Part shown: positions 52,421 to 59,047 of the stretch, piece after piece
Position numbering within the stretch: the stretch's first letter is position 1
How the letters are laid out: every line of letters begins with the position of its first letter
Assembly (NCBI RefSeq): GCF_001658005.1
Contig: NZ_CP015987.1
Location: 248,001-312,000 of the forward strand
Length of the DNA: 64,000 nt
Direction: 5' to 3'
Source: Sphingobium sp. EP60837
GTDB taxonomy: Bacteria > Pseudomonadota > Alphaproteobacteria > Sphingomonadales > Sphingomonadaceae
Made by a program: the position numbers and the translations under genes
The notes under the pieces: model-generated
What the model was told of the DNA's origin: nothing
Seen by the model: the letters and a program-made list of their open reading frames with translations, nothing else
Databases searched by the model: none

Positions 52421-52714
52421 ATGGAAGAGGATGAACGGCGGGCAGTCCGACACGGGATCACGGCGCAGGTGAAGCTGCGTCGCAGAATGGAGCCATCATC
52501 TTCCTCCACTGTGTCCGATCTTTCACTCACGGGTTTCCGTATCCGAACACATATGAAGTTTACCTCTGGCAGCGACATCTCACTTACGCTGCCGGGCCTT
52601 GGGGCACGCTGGGCTAAAGTCGCCTGGGTACCAGGATTTGAGGCGGGGTGTAGCTTTGATGAACCGCTGCATCAGGCGGTGCTTGACGATGTTCTTCGTA
52701 GGGCGAACGCGTGA
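52421..52714 (+). CDS. Stand-alone PilZ domain protein
   Basis: 97 residues from the ATG at 52421 (AGGGG upstream). R-x-x-x-R is present as RRAVR near residue 6, and D-x-S-x-x-G as DLSLTG near 38, followed by beta strands FRIRTHMKFTSGSDISLTLP and WAKVAWVPGFEAGCSF. Both c-di-GMP-binding motifs are intact, so it is a likely c-di-GMP effector. Whether it acts on the BcsA-PilZ cellulose synthase encoded 30 kb away is unknown. Confidence 0.82.
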   Translation: MEEDERRAVRHGITAQVKLRRRMEPSSSSTVSDLSLTGFRIRTHMKFTSGSDISLTLPGLGARWAKVAWVPGFEAGCSFDEPLHQAVLDDVLRRANA

Positions 52715-52751
52715 CAACAGTAAAGGCGCTGTCTGTCTATTCGCCCGCGGC

Positions 52752-52778
52752 AGGGTCGCCCTTTAGTCGAGCGACCCT
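52752..52778. terminator. Inverted repeat between convergent genes, possible terminator
   Basis: AGGGTCGC and GCGACCCT with an 11-base loop lie between the PilZ gene and the convergent DUF2383 gene. No T-run follows on either strand, so intrinsic termination is uncertain. Confidence 0.4.
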
Positions 52779-52785
52779 CGCGCGC

Positions 52786-53232
52786 TCAGGGCATGCTGTG
52801 CTTCAGTGCGCTGGCGCGATCGTGACCCGCCTCTACTGACTGAAAAGCGCGCTCGACGACCGTGCGAGATGATGGATCAAGATCATCATCGTTTAGAGCG
52901 GCCTGGAATTTACCCTTGATGTAATCCTCGCCGCGTTCGACTTCCTGGATGATCGCCTTGTCATCCTTGCCTGTGAACGCCGCCTTCAGGTCCATGAAGC
53001 TGCGGTGAGCGGCAGCCAGAAAACTGCTGTCATCCTCCGGATTGCCGCCGAGGCGCCTAACCTCCGCTTGCAGGGCCGTCGCAACCTCACTTCGTTCCCG
53101 CGCGAAGTCGGCGAACATCGTTGAAAATTGGGTGCTCTCAGCGTCTTCGGCCGCATCCTTGAAACCCTTCATGCTGTCGAGGGTCGTCTTGATCAGGCCG
53201 TTCAGGGTGCTGATTGTGCTATCGGTGCTCAT
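52786..53232 (-). CDS. DUF2383/PA2169-type four-helix-bundle protein
   Basis: 148 residues preceded by an ideal AGGAGG. The sequence is a ferritin-like helix bundle: TLNGLIKTTLDSMKGFKDAAE, FSTMFADFARERSEVATALQ, SSFLAAAHRSFMDLKAAFTG and AIIQEVERGEDYIKGKFQAA. It matches the PA2169-like family. The glutamates and histidine may bind metal, but no function is established. Common in stress-gene neighbourhoods. Confidence 0.85.
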   Translation of the reverse strand: MSTDSTISTLNGLIKTTLDSMKGFKDAAEDAESTQFSTMFADFARERSEVATALQAEVRRLGGNPEDDSSFLAAAHRSFMDLKAAFTGKDDKAIIQEVERGEDYIKGKFQAALNDDDLDPSSRTVVERAFQSVEAGHDRASALKHSMP

Positions 53233-53328
53233 GGCATCCTCCTGTGAGTGGAGGACTTGTAACGGGCGCCGCGACGGAAAGGTCCGCTGCTTGTCCTATC
53301 GGGTTAATCCGGAGCGGAAGGCGGGCTG

Positions 53329-53640
53329 CTAGTGGGCTGCCGTTCTGCCGTTGCCTTTCGGGATCATGGCGACGCAGTTTCGAATGACTGTCCACTCCAA
53401 GAACAGCTGCATCTCTCGTTCCTGCGCGCATGTGTCGATCATCAACTTCTTGCTCTTCTGCGCGAGGGGAAAGCCTCATGTCATCTGCTCGAGCACGCGC
53501 TCGCCATCCTGCAGGCGAATAACGGTTCCCGGCTGCGCAGGGTGGATCTGAAGCGGCCCCTCATTGAAACGCGCGCCTTTCTTGGCGCCAAACAGGGTCA
53601 GCTCCTTCTGAATGTCGCCGCGTTGAGCTCGGTTGCACAT
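53329..53640 (-). pseudogene. SRAP/YedK-like remnant with internal stop
   Basis: From the ATG at 53640: MCNRAQRGDIQKELTLFGAK, then RFNEGPLQIHPAQPGTVIRL and QDGERVLEQMT, then TGA where W (of W-G-F/L) is expected, then GFPLAQKSKK. Cys2 after the initiator and N/P-x-Q-P-x-x-V are features of SOS-associated peptidases that crosslink abasic sites. The frame runs on to 53329, but the C-terminal half does not resemble the family. Probably a truncated relic; the family call is tentative. Confidence 0.48.
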
Positions 53641-53838
53641 GCCCGAAAGGTGAGAGGCGTAACCGCGGGAGTCAAGCGCCGCTCATGGAGCGCCCGGACG
53701 TCCTACTTGCGTGGAAAGCGGACCCGCCGTTTGCCGGGAAGGCGCTCGAAGATAGCCGCCATCACGCGGCATCGGCCCTCGGTTTGCAAAAACCTCGGCG
53801 CGCCAATCCTTTCTTCCCCCGCTCGCGCAAGCCCCATA

Positions 53839-53858
53839 TGAGGCATATATACACCTCA
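53839..53858. promoter_or_regulatory. Candidate operator of RES-Xre module
   Basis: TGAGG and CCTCA arms with a TATATA centre: 16 of 20 bases are symmetric. It lies 18 bases before the antitoxin ATG, where autoregulation is expected. Confidence 0.5.
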
Positions 53859-53876
53859 CTTGAGACAGGAATAGAC

Positions 53877-54311
53877 ATGGCCGCGCAATCCCATTCCGTA
53901 GAAGCCTTGCTGGGCGTTAAGGCCGGGCTGCCGGCGTCGCGTCTGGCCCTCCCCTCTTCCATCGAGAGGGGACTTCCCGTCACTGCACTGGATCATCTGG
54001 CTGACAGCGTGGCGCCGGGAGATGCGCGGTTCAAATTTCGGCTAATCCCAAAGGCGACGCTCGAACGTCGCCGCAAGTCTTCCTCGAAGCGGCTGACAAG
54101 CGAGGAAGGCGACCGATTGGCCCGCTTGGCCAAGGTTTTCAGCTTTGCCCTTGATATCTACAAGGAGCCGGAGCGCGCACGTGAATTCCTGAACAGGCCG
54201 CATGCCATGCTCGACGGCAAAGCGCCGCTAGACGTGGCCCTGGCGACCAGTCCGGGCGCGGACCTGGTCATCAATCTCCTTGGCCGCGCAGCCTATGGCG
54301 GAGGGGTATGA
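53877..54311 (+). CDS. Xre/MbcA/ParS-type antitoxin
   Basis: 144 residues from the ATG at 53877 (AGGA upstream); longer in-frame starts are less likely. The N-terminal half has an Xre-like helical DNA-binding portion, GLPVTALDHLADSVAPGDAR, and KATLERRRKSSSKRLTSEEG. The C-terminal domain LARLAKVFSFALDIYKEPER, AREFLNRPHAMLDGKAPLDV and GADLVINLLGRAAYGGGV is the toxin-binding module of MbcA/ParS antitoxins. It overlaps the RES toxin start by four bases, the normal order for this system. Confidence 0.88.
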   Translation: MAAQSHSVEALLGVKAGLPASRLALPSSIERGLPVTALDHLADSVAPGDARFKFRLIPKATLERRRKSSSKRLTSEEGDRLARLAKVFSFALDIYKEPERAREFLNRPHAMLDGKAPLDVALATSPGADLVINLLGRAAYGGGV

Positions 54312-54787
54312 AGGGTGGCATCACGGATCGGGTTTTGACGGCTTATCGCATCGGGGATCCCAACGGCGTTCACCCGATCTACGATAGCGAAGGCGCGCGC
54401 CTCTACCCGGGCCGCGGGAACTGGCCCGCCTGCCCGATCATCTACACGTCGGAACATTATTCGACTGCGATGCTGGAAAAGCTGGTGCATGCCAACAACG
54501 TGCTACCCCCTAATCAGCATTATATCCGGATCACCATTCCCAACGGCATCCGTTATGAGATTTTCCAGCCGGCCGCCCACCCCGGCTGGGACGGCAAGGA
54601 TGAAAGCCTGTGCAAGGCATTCGGTCTGGCGTGGTTCCAGGATCGGCGCAGTGCGATCCTGCTCGTTCCATCTATTGCCGCTCGGGCCGAGCGCAACATT
54701 TTAATCAACCCGCATCACCCCGATGCGGCGGGCATCACGCATGACTTGCCCGAGCCAGTCTGGTGGGACGAGCGGCTCTTCGGGTGA
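54308..54787 (+). CDS. RES domain toxin (MbcT/ParT family)
   Basis: 159 residues. The RES pattern is clear: AYRIGDPNGVHPIYDSEGARL, PGRGNWPACPIIYTSEHYST, then ALLEKL-like MLEKLVHAN, and SAILLVPSIAARAERNILIN with the conserved arginine, serine and asparagine. RES toxins consume NAD+ (MbcT) or ADP-ribosylate phosphoribosyl pyrophosphate synthetase (ParT). It appears intact and is preceded by its antitoxin. It may stabilise this accessory region. Confidence 0.92.
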   Translation: MKGGITDRVLTAYRIGDPNGVHPIYDSEGARLYPGRGNWPACPIIYTSEHYSTAMLEKLVHANNVLPPNQHYIRITIPNGIRYEIFQPAAHPGWDGKDESLCKAFGLAWFQDRRSAILLVPSIAARAERNILINPHHPDAAGITHDLPEPVWWDERLFG

Positions 54788-54999
54788 GGAAATGGGTGCA
54801 ACGCGTGTCCAGCAGGCTTCTTGCCACGAACGCTCCAGCAGGGGATAGCCCCACAGTGACGGAACAGTCTACAGCGTCGCTGCATCGCATTTTGATGCGC
54901 CCGGCTCATCTAAAATGCCGTTCCATCGGCCCAGCCTGCCGCAAAATGCCATCTGGAGCGAACGAGAAGGATCGGCATCAACACAGTTGCGCGCGAAAC

Positions 55000-55698
55000 C
55001 TAGCCGTTAGCGACGGTCCGTAGGCGCGCAAGATCGCATAGCTTGATCCGGCCATAGCCGACTTTGATCAGCCCCTCTCGCTCGAACGCGGACAAATGGA
55101 CATTCACAGTCTTGCGGGTGAGGCCGGTCATTTCACCCAGCAATTCCTGGCTGAGCCGGATGGTCGGCATTAGCTCCTCCATAGCTTTGCGATGGCCCTC
55201 GCCGGCGGCCAGCAGGCGAGCGGCGATGCGCTCGCGCGGGCGGAGCGAAATCACTTCAGCAGCCATACGAACGGCGCTGCGCATATTCTCGTAAGCAAAA
55301 CCGGCGATGGCTCGCCAGATTTCGGGCCGGCGTTCTGCCACCCGATCCAGCGCGACTTCCGATATCTCTAACAAGACGCATGGTTCCACGCAGACGGCTG
55401 TAACAAGTCGTGGTCCGCCACTAAACCGTGTGGCATGGCCGAGCACTGATCCTGCCTCAGCAAGACCGATCATCACTTCCCGGTCACCTCGCGACGCGCA
55501 ATAGGAATAAAGCACGCCCTCGACCACCACGAACAGACCGCTTCGATCATCGCCTTCGGCCTGAGCCCATTCTCCGACGTTGAGCCGCACGAGTGCGCCT
55601 TCTGAAACGAGGCTCTCGGCTAGTTCTGCCGGATAGTCCTTCAGCCACTCCGCCTTGCGCAACACAAGAAGCGCCGAATTTCGCTTTTCATTTTTCAT
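55000..55698 (-). CDS. Crp/Fnr family transcriptional regulator
   Basis: 232 residues from the ATG at 55698; the frame is open upstream, but that part is antisense to the neighbouring AtuA gene. The cyclic-nucleotide-binding-type fold (VRLNVGEWAQAEGDDRSGLF, VVVEGVLYSYCASRGDREVM, GLAEAGSVLGHATRFSGGPR) is followed by a Crp HTH: LSQELLGEMTGLTRKTVNVH then LSAFEREGLIKVGYGRIKL. No FNR-type N-terminal cysteine cluster is seen, so it is not an iron-sulphur oxygen sensor. Divergent from atuA (81 bases between starts), which it probably regulates. Confidence 0.9.
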   Translation of the reverse strand: MKNEKRNSALLVLRKAEWLKDYPAELAESLVSEGALVRLNVGEWAQAEGDDRSGLFVVVEGVLYSYCASRGDREVMIGLAEAGSVLGHATRFSGGPRLVTAVCVEPCVLLEISEVALDRVAERRPEIWRAIAGFAYENMRSAVRMAAEVISLRPRERIAARLLAAGEGHRKAMEELMPTIRLSQELLGEMTGLTRKTVNVHLSAFEREGLIKVGYGRIKLCDLARLRTVANG

Positions 55699-55779
55699 CG
55701 CAGCATAGTAACTTGGGTGACAGTTTGCTGCCAGAGAAACCGTTAACAATGCTCCTATAAACGAAGGAGCGGATGAGAA

Positions 55780-57612
55780 ATGGCGGTTGCTGGCGCAAAT
55801 AGAGTTGTACGCATCGGTGGAGCGACGGCATCCTTCTCCGACACCGCGCTCTCGGTACCGCAATTGCTGGCCGGCGGACGACTCGACTATCTGATCTTCG
55901 ACTACCTCGCTGAAGGGTCGATGGGTATTTTCGGCAGAATGCAGGCTGCTGACCCCCAAGCGGGCTATGGTACCGATTTCCTGACGGTTCATGTCGGCCC
56001 TTATCTCCACGAGATTGCCGCCCAAGGGCTGAAGGTCGTTGCCAATGCCGGCGGGGTCAATCCCGCAGGGCTCGCCGCAGCGCTCGAACGGATGATCGGC
56101 GAAGCGGATCTGTCGCTGACGGTGGCTTATGTCGATGGCGATGATCTGCGTCCGTGCATCGAGGAACTGCGGGCAGCCGGCCACCGTGACATGTTCACCG
56201 GAGCCCCGTTCCCCGAGAACGTCATCAGCGCCAACGCTTATCTAGGCGCTTTCCCGATCGCCGCGGCGCTTGCGAAGGGGGCGGACATCGTCGTGACCGG
56301 CCGCGTGGTCGATAGTGCGGTAGTGCTCGGACCTTTGATACATGAATTTGGCTGGAGACCGAGCGATTTCGACCTCCTGGCGGCGGGCACGCTCGCCGGT
56401 CACCTGCTAGAATGCGGCGCACAGATCACGGGAGGGACCTTCACCGACTGGCGCGATGTGCCCGACTGGGCGAATATCGGCTTCCCTATCGGCGAGTGCC
56501 AGGCGGATGGCAGCGTGGTGATCACCAAGCCTGAAGGCACGGGCGGGCTAGTGTCAATCGGCACGGTTGCCGAGCAGTTGCTTTACGAGGTCAGCGACCC
56601 GGCTGACTATATCGTGGCCGACGTGCGCTGCGACTTCAGCAATGTCAAACTGGAACAGATCGGCAAGGATCGGGTGCGCGTAACCGGGGCGCGAGGGCGA
56701 CCGCCGACCGACAGTTATAAGGTCTGCGTCACCTTCGACGGGGGGTGGCGCTGCATCGCCTATCAGCCGATCATTGGCGAGGACGCCGTCGAAAAGGCGA
56801 AGCGGCAGGGTGAGGCGTTGTTCGCCAGAGCGCGCGCACTGCTGCGGTCGCGCAATATGCCAGACTTCTCTCTGACGGACATGGTGATGATCGGCGGCGA
56901 AGCCAGCTTCGGCGCGCACCGCCAGCAGGTCGAGACGCGAGAGCTGATCTGCAAACTTGTGGCCGATCATCCCGACGCTCAAGGCGCCCAGATTTTCGCA
57001 CGTGAACAATGGGCCGGTATTTCGGGTATGTCGGTAGGCACCTCGATCAATCTTGCCACGAACGTCTTGCCGATGACGGGTATATTTCTATTCCTCCTGG
57101 ACAAGCGAACGGTGACAGCGCGGGTAACCTTCGATGGCGCCACCGAGGAAGTGCCAGTACCGCCCGGAGTTCCTTCCGGTGCGCGCGCGCCGGCCAGCAG
57201 AGCGTCATTGCCCGCCCCCGCCGACCCCGGCGATGTTCCCGTTGATCTGGTGCAGCTGGCCTGGGCGCGCAGCGGCGACAAAGGCCAGTTGTTCAACGTC
57301 GCGGTCATCGCCCGCCATCCCAAATATCTTCCCTATCTCGACACCGCGCTCAGCCCGGATACGGTAAGCGAATGGTACCGCCACTTCGGACCCGGAGATG
57401 AAGCCCCGCGCGTCGATCGTTATGCGGCGCCTGGCTTCCACGCCCTCAATTTCGTGATCCACGACGCGCTTGTTGGCGGGATCAACGCCAGCACGCGGCT
57501 CGATCCCGCAGCCAAAGGCATGGCGCAAATGCTGCTGCGCTTCCCGATTCCGGTGCCGGCCGCGCTGGCGGTGGAACTCGGCGGCACTCCCCCCTCAGGC
57601 AAAGGAAATTGA
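55780..57612 (+). CDS. AtuA family protein (DUF1446) with C-terminal ferredoxin-fold domain
   Basis: 610 residues, GGAG before the ATG. The N-terminal 450 residues are the AtuA/DUF1446 domain: VRIGGATASFSDTALSVPQL, DYLIFDYLAEGSMGIFGRMQ, VVANAGGVNPAGLAAAL and DIVVTGRVVDSAVVLGPLIH. The last 115 residues (LVQLAWARSGDKGQLFNVAV IARHPKY onward) are the AtuA-like ferredoxin-fold domain, often a separate protein. AtuA is needed for citronellol-type acyclic terpene use in pseudomonads, but its reaction is unknown. Followed after one base by a COQ4-like gene. Confidence 0.88.
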   Translation: MAVAGANRVVRIGGATASFSDTALSVPQLLAGGRLDYLIFDYLAEGSMGIFGRMQAADPQAGYGTDFLTVHVGPYLHEIAAQGLKVVANAGGVNPAGLAAALERMIGEADLSLTVAYVDGDDLRPCIEELRAAGHRDMFTGAPFPENVISANAYLGAFPIAAALAKGADIVVTGRVVDSAVVLGPLIHEFGWRPSDFDLLAAGTLAGHLLECGAQITGGTFTDWRDVPDWANIGFPIGECQADGSVVITKPEGTGGLVSIGTVAEQLLYEVSDPADYIVADVRCDFSNVKLEQIGKDRVRVTGARGRPPTDSYKVCVTFDGGWRCIAYQPIIGEDAVEKAKRQGEALFARARALLRSRNMPDFSLTDMVMIGGEASFGAHRQQVETRELICKLVADHPDAQGAQIFAREQWAGISGMSVGTSINLATNVLPMTGIFLFLLDKRTVTARVTFDGATEEVPVPPGVPSGARAPASRASLPAPADPGDVPVDLVQLAWARSGDKGQLFNVAVIARHPKYLPYLDTALSPDTVSEWYRHFGPGDEAPRVDRYAAPGFHALNFVIHDALVGGINASTRLDPAAKGMAQMLLRFPIPVPAALAVELGGTPPSGKGN

Positions 57613-57613
57613 A

Positions 57614-58420
57614 ATGGCGGATTATTCCTATCTGATGAAGGGGATCGAGAAGGTTACAACCGACAGTAGCGTCCTGGTCAGTTCCTCCCGCTATCTGAAT
57701 GATGCGCGCGTGCGCGATTGGGTGGCCACGCATCTGTTGCGCCGCAACGGCCCCGATATTCCGACACCATCGGACTCTATCCAGCTCGTCCAGATTCTCC
57801 GCGAGGTGCAAGACATCGATCATATCAACTCACTTTTCGCAGCCGAACGAGAGAAGAACGCCTCCCTCGACGCCTGGTTCAAGGAAGCTTTTGTTTCAAC
57901 CTTCCAGCTCGATGACCTGAAGCATTATGGACCGGAAACAGTGGGTGGCATCTTTTATGCGCAACTGACCAACAATGATCTTCAGGTCGATATCGTCCCG
58001 CCCTTTACGCCGCGTAACGACTATGAATATTTCCAGCTTCGTGCCGGACAGACGCACGACCTGGAACATATTCTTGGCGGAGGGGGATTTGATTTCATCG
58101 GCGAACTGGTTCCTTATTATATGCGGCTCACCAATCTGTTCATGCATATGAGCCCTCAGCTTGCCGGGGAACTCTCGGTTTTCTCTATCCTTGGATCGAC
58201 GCGTATAATCACGCGCGCTGTGCTGCATTATCCGCAGACCTGGCTGACCACCCAAAATGCCGTCGAGCGTGGTTCAAGGGTGGGCCGGGCATCGGCGCCG
58301 ATCTACATGATGCGCTATGAAGATGTGCTTGGGCTGACACCTGAAGCCGCGCGTGATGCGCTGGGTATCAAGTGCGTCGAACTGGCCGACACGGCAGAGG
58401 CGTCGGCCCAATGGTGCTAA
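57614..58420 (+). CDS. COQ4-family protein
   Basis: 268 residues from the ATG at 57614 (AAAGGA upstream). The COQ4 zinc motif H-D-x-x-H with a downstream glutamate is present as THDLEHILGGGGFDFIGELV. Other family segments are NDYEYFQLRAGQ and SVFSILGSTRIITRAVLHYP. COQ4 takes part in ubiquinone synthesis, where it is implicated in ring decarboxylation and hydroxylation; bacterial homologues also occur in catabolic clusters. The AtuA partner suggests a dedicated catabolic role rather than quinone synthesis (inference). Confidence 0.82.
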   Translation: MADYSYLMKGIEKVTTDSSVLVSSSRYLNDARVRDWVATHLLRRNGPDIPTPSDSIQLVQILREVQDIDHINSLFAAEREKNASLDAWFKEAFVSTFQLDDLKHYGPETVGGIFYAQLTNNDLQVDIVPPFTPRNDYEYFQLRAGQTHDLEHILGGGGFDFIGELVPYYMRLTNLFMHMSPQLAGELSVFSILGSTRIITRAVLHYPQTWLTTQNAVERGSRVGRASAPIYMMRYEDVLGLTPEAARDALGIKCVELADTAEASAQWC

Positions 58421-58439
58421 AGATTTATGAGAGACCGAA

Positions 58440-58983
58440 ATGGAAATGTCGAGGCGACGGATCCCTACACTCGCAGAACTGGCTCCGATGCCGGGTCGCG
58501 ACACGTTGATCCCGGATTTGACGGCGCGGAACTTGCGCTGCTGTGCCGAGCGCTCCATCGCGAAGACTATGACGATCATATTGCCGGGCATATCACCCTG
58601 GCCGAACCGGATGGCACCTTTCTCGTCAATCCTTGGTAACTTGCCTGGATGAATTGACCGCATCCGATATTATCCGCGTGGACGGCGACGGGCGCATCGT
58701 CGAAGGCGCCTGAAGTGTCACGCCGGCCGTCGGGCTCCATATGGCCGTGCACCATCGTCGTCACAATCTGCGCGTTGTGATCCACAATCATTCACGTTGG
58801 GGTTCGGTCTGGTCGGCGTCGGGCCGTATCCCTCCAGTTTACGACCAGACATCGGGCCATGTGGATGAGGATCCAACATTTTACGACGAGTATGCCGGAC
58901 CAGTTGATGGCGCGGAAGATGCGCAGGCCGCTGCGGAGGCGCTTGGCGAGGGCCAATGGCAAGGAAGGCTCCACCGCCTGTGA
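58440..58983 (+). pseudogene. Class II aldolase/adducin family gene, broken
   Basis: Segments lie in different frames: MSRRRIPTLAELAPMPGRDT, then ELALLCRALHREDYDDHIAG and HITLAEPDGTFLVNPW, then WDELTASDIIRVDGDGRIVE (no ATG), then, after TGA for an expected Trp, SVTPAVGLHMAVHHRRHNLR, VVIHNHSRWGSVWSASGRIP and PVYDQTSG. The H-N-H motif and the HITL/GH-x-T motif are class II aldolase zinc ligands. At least two frameshifts, one stop and loss of the C-terminal third show it is dead. It was the third gene of the AtuA-COQ4 operon. Confidence 0.78.
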
Positions 58984-59002
58984 ACGGCAGAGCCTTCCTT
59001 TT
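58961..59002 (+). terminator. Rho-independent terminator
   Basis: AAGGAAGGCTC (58961-58971) and GAGCCTTCCTT (58990-59000) form an 11-pair stem with an 18-base loop and end in TTTT. It overlaps the ruined aldolase 3' end and closes the plus-strand operon; it also lies 46 bases from the end of the convergent TonB receptor. Confidence 0.85.
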
Positions 59003-59047
59003 ACTCCGGCAAAGACCCCAAACCGTTACGAGCCGGTCATCACATGA

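Noticed and set aside
53332..53841. 169-codon plus-strand frame
   Set aside because: The minus strand of the same stretch carries an SRAP-like N-terminus (MCNR start), which is the better explanation; the plus frame has no family and no start signal.
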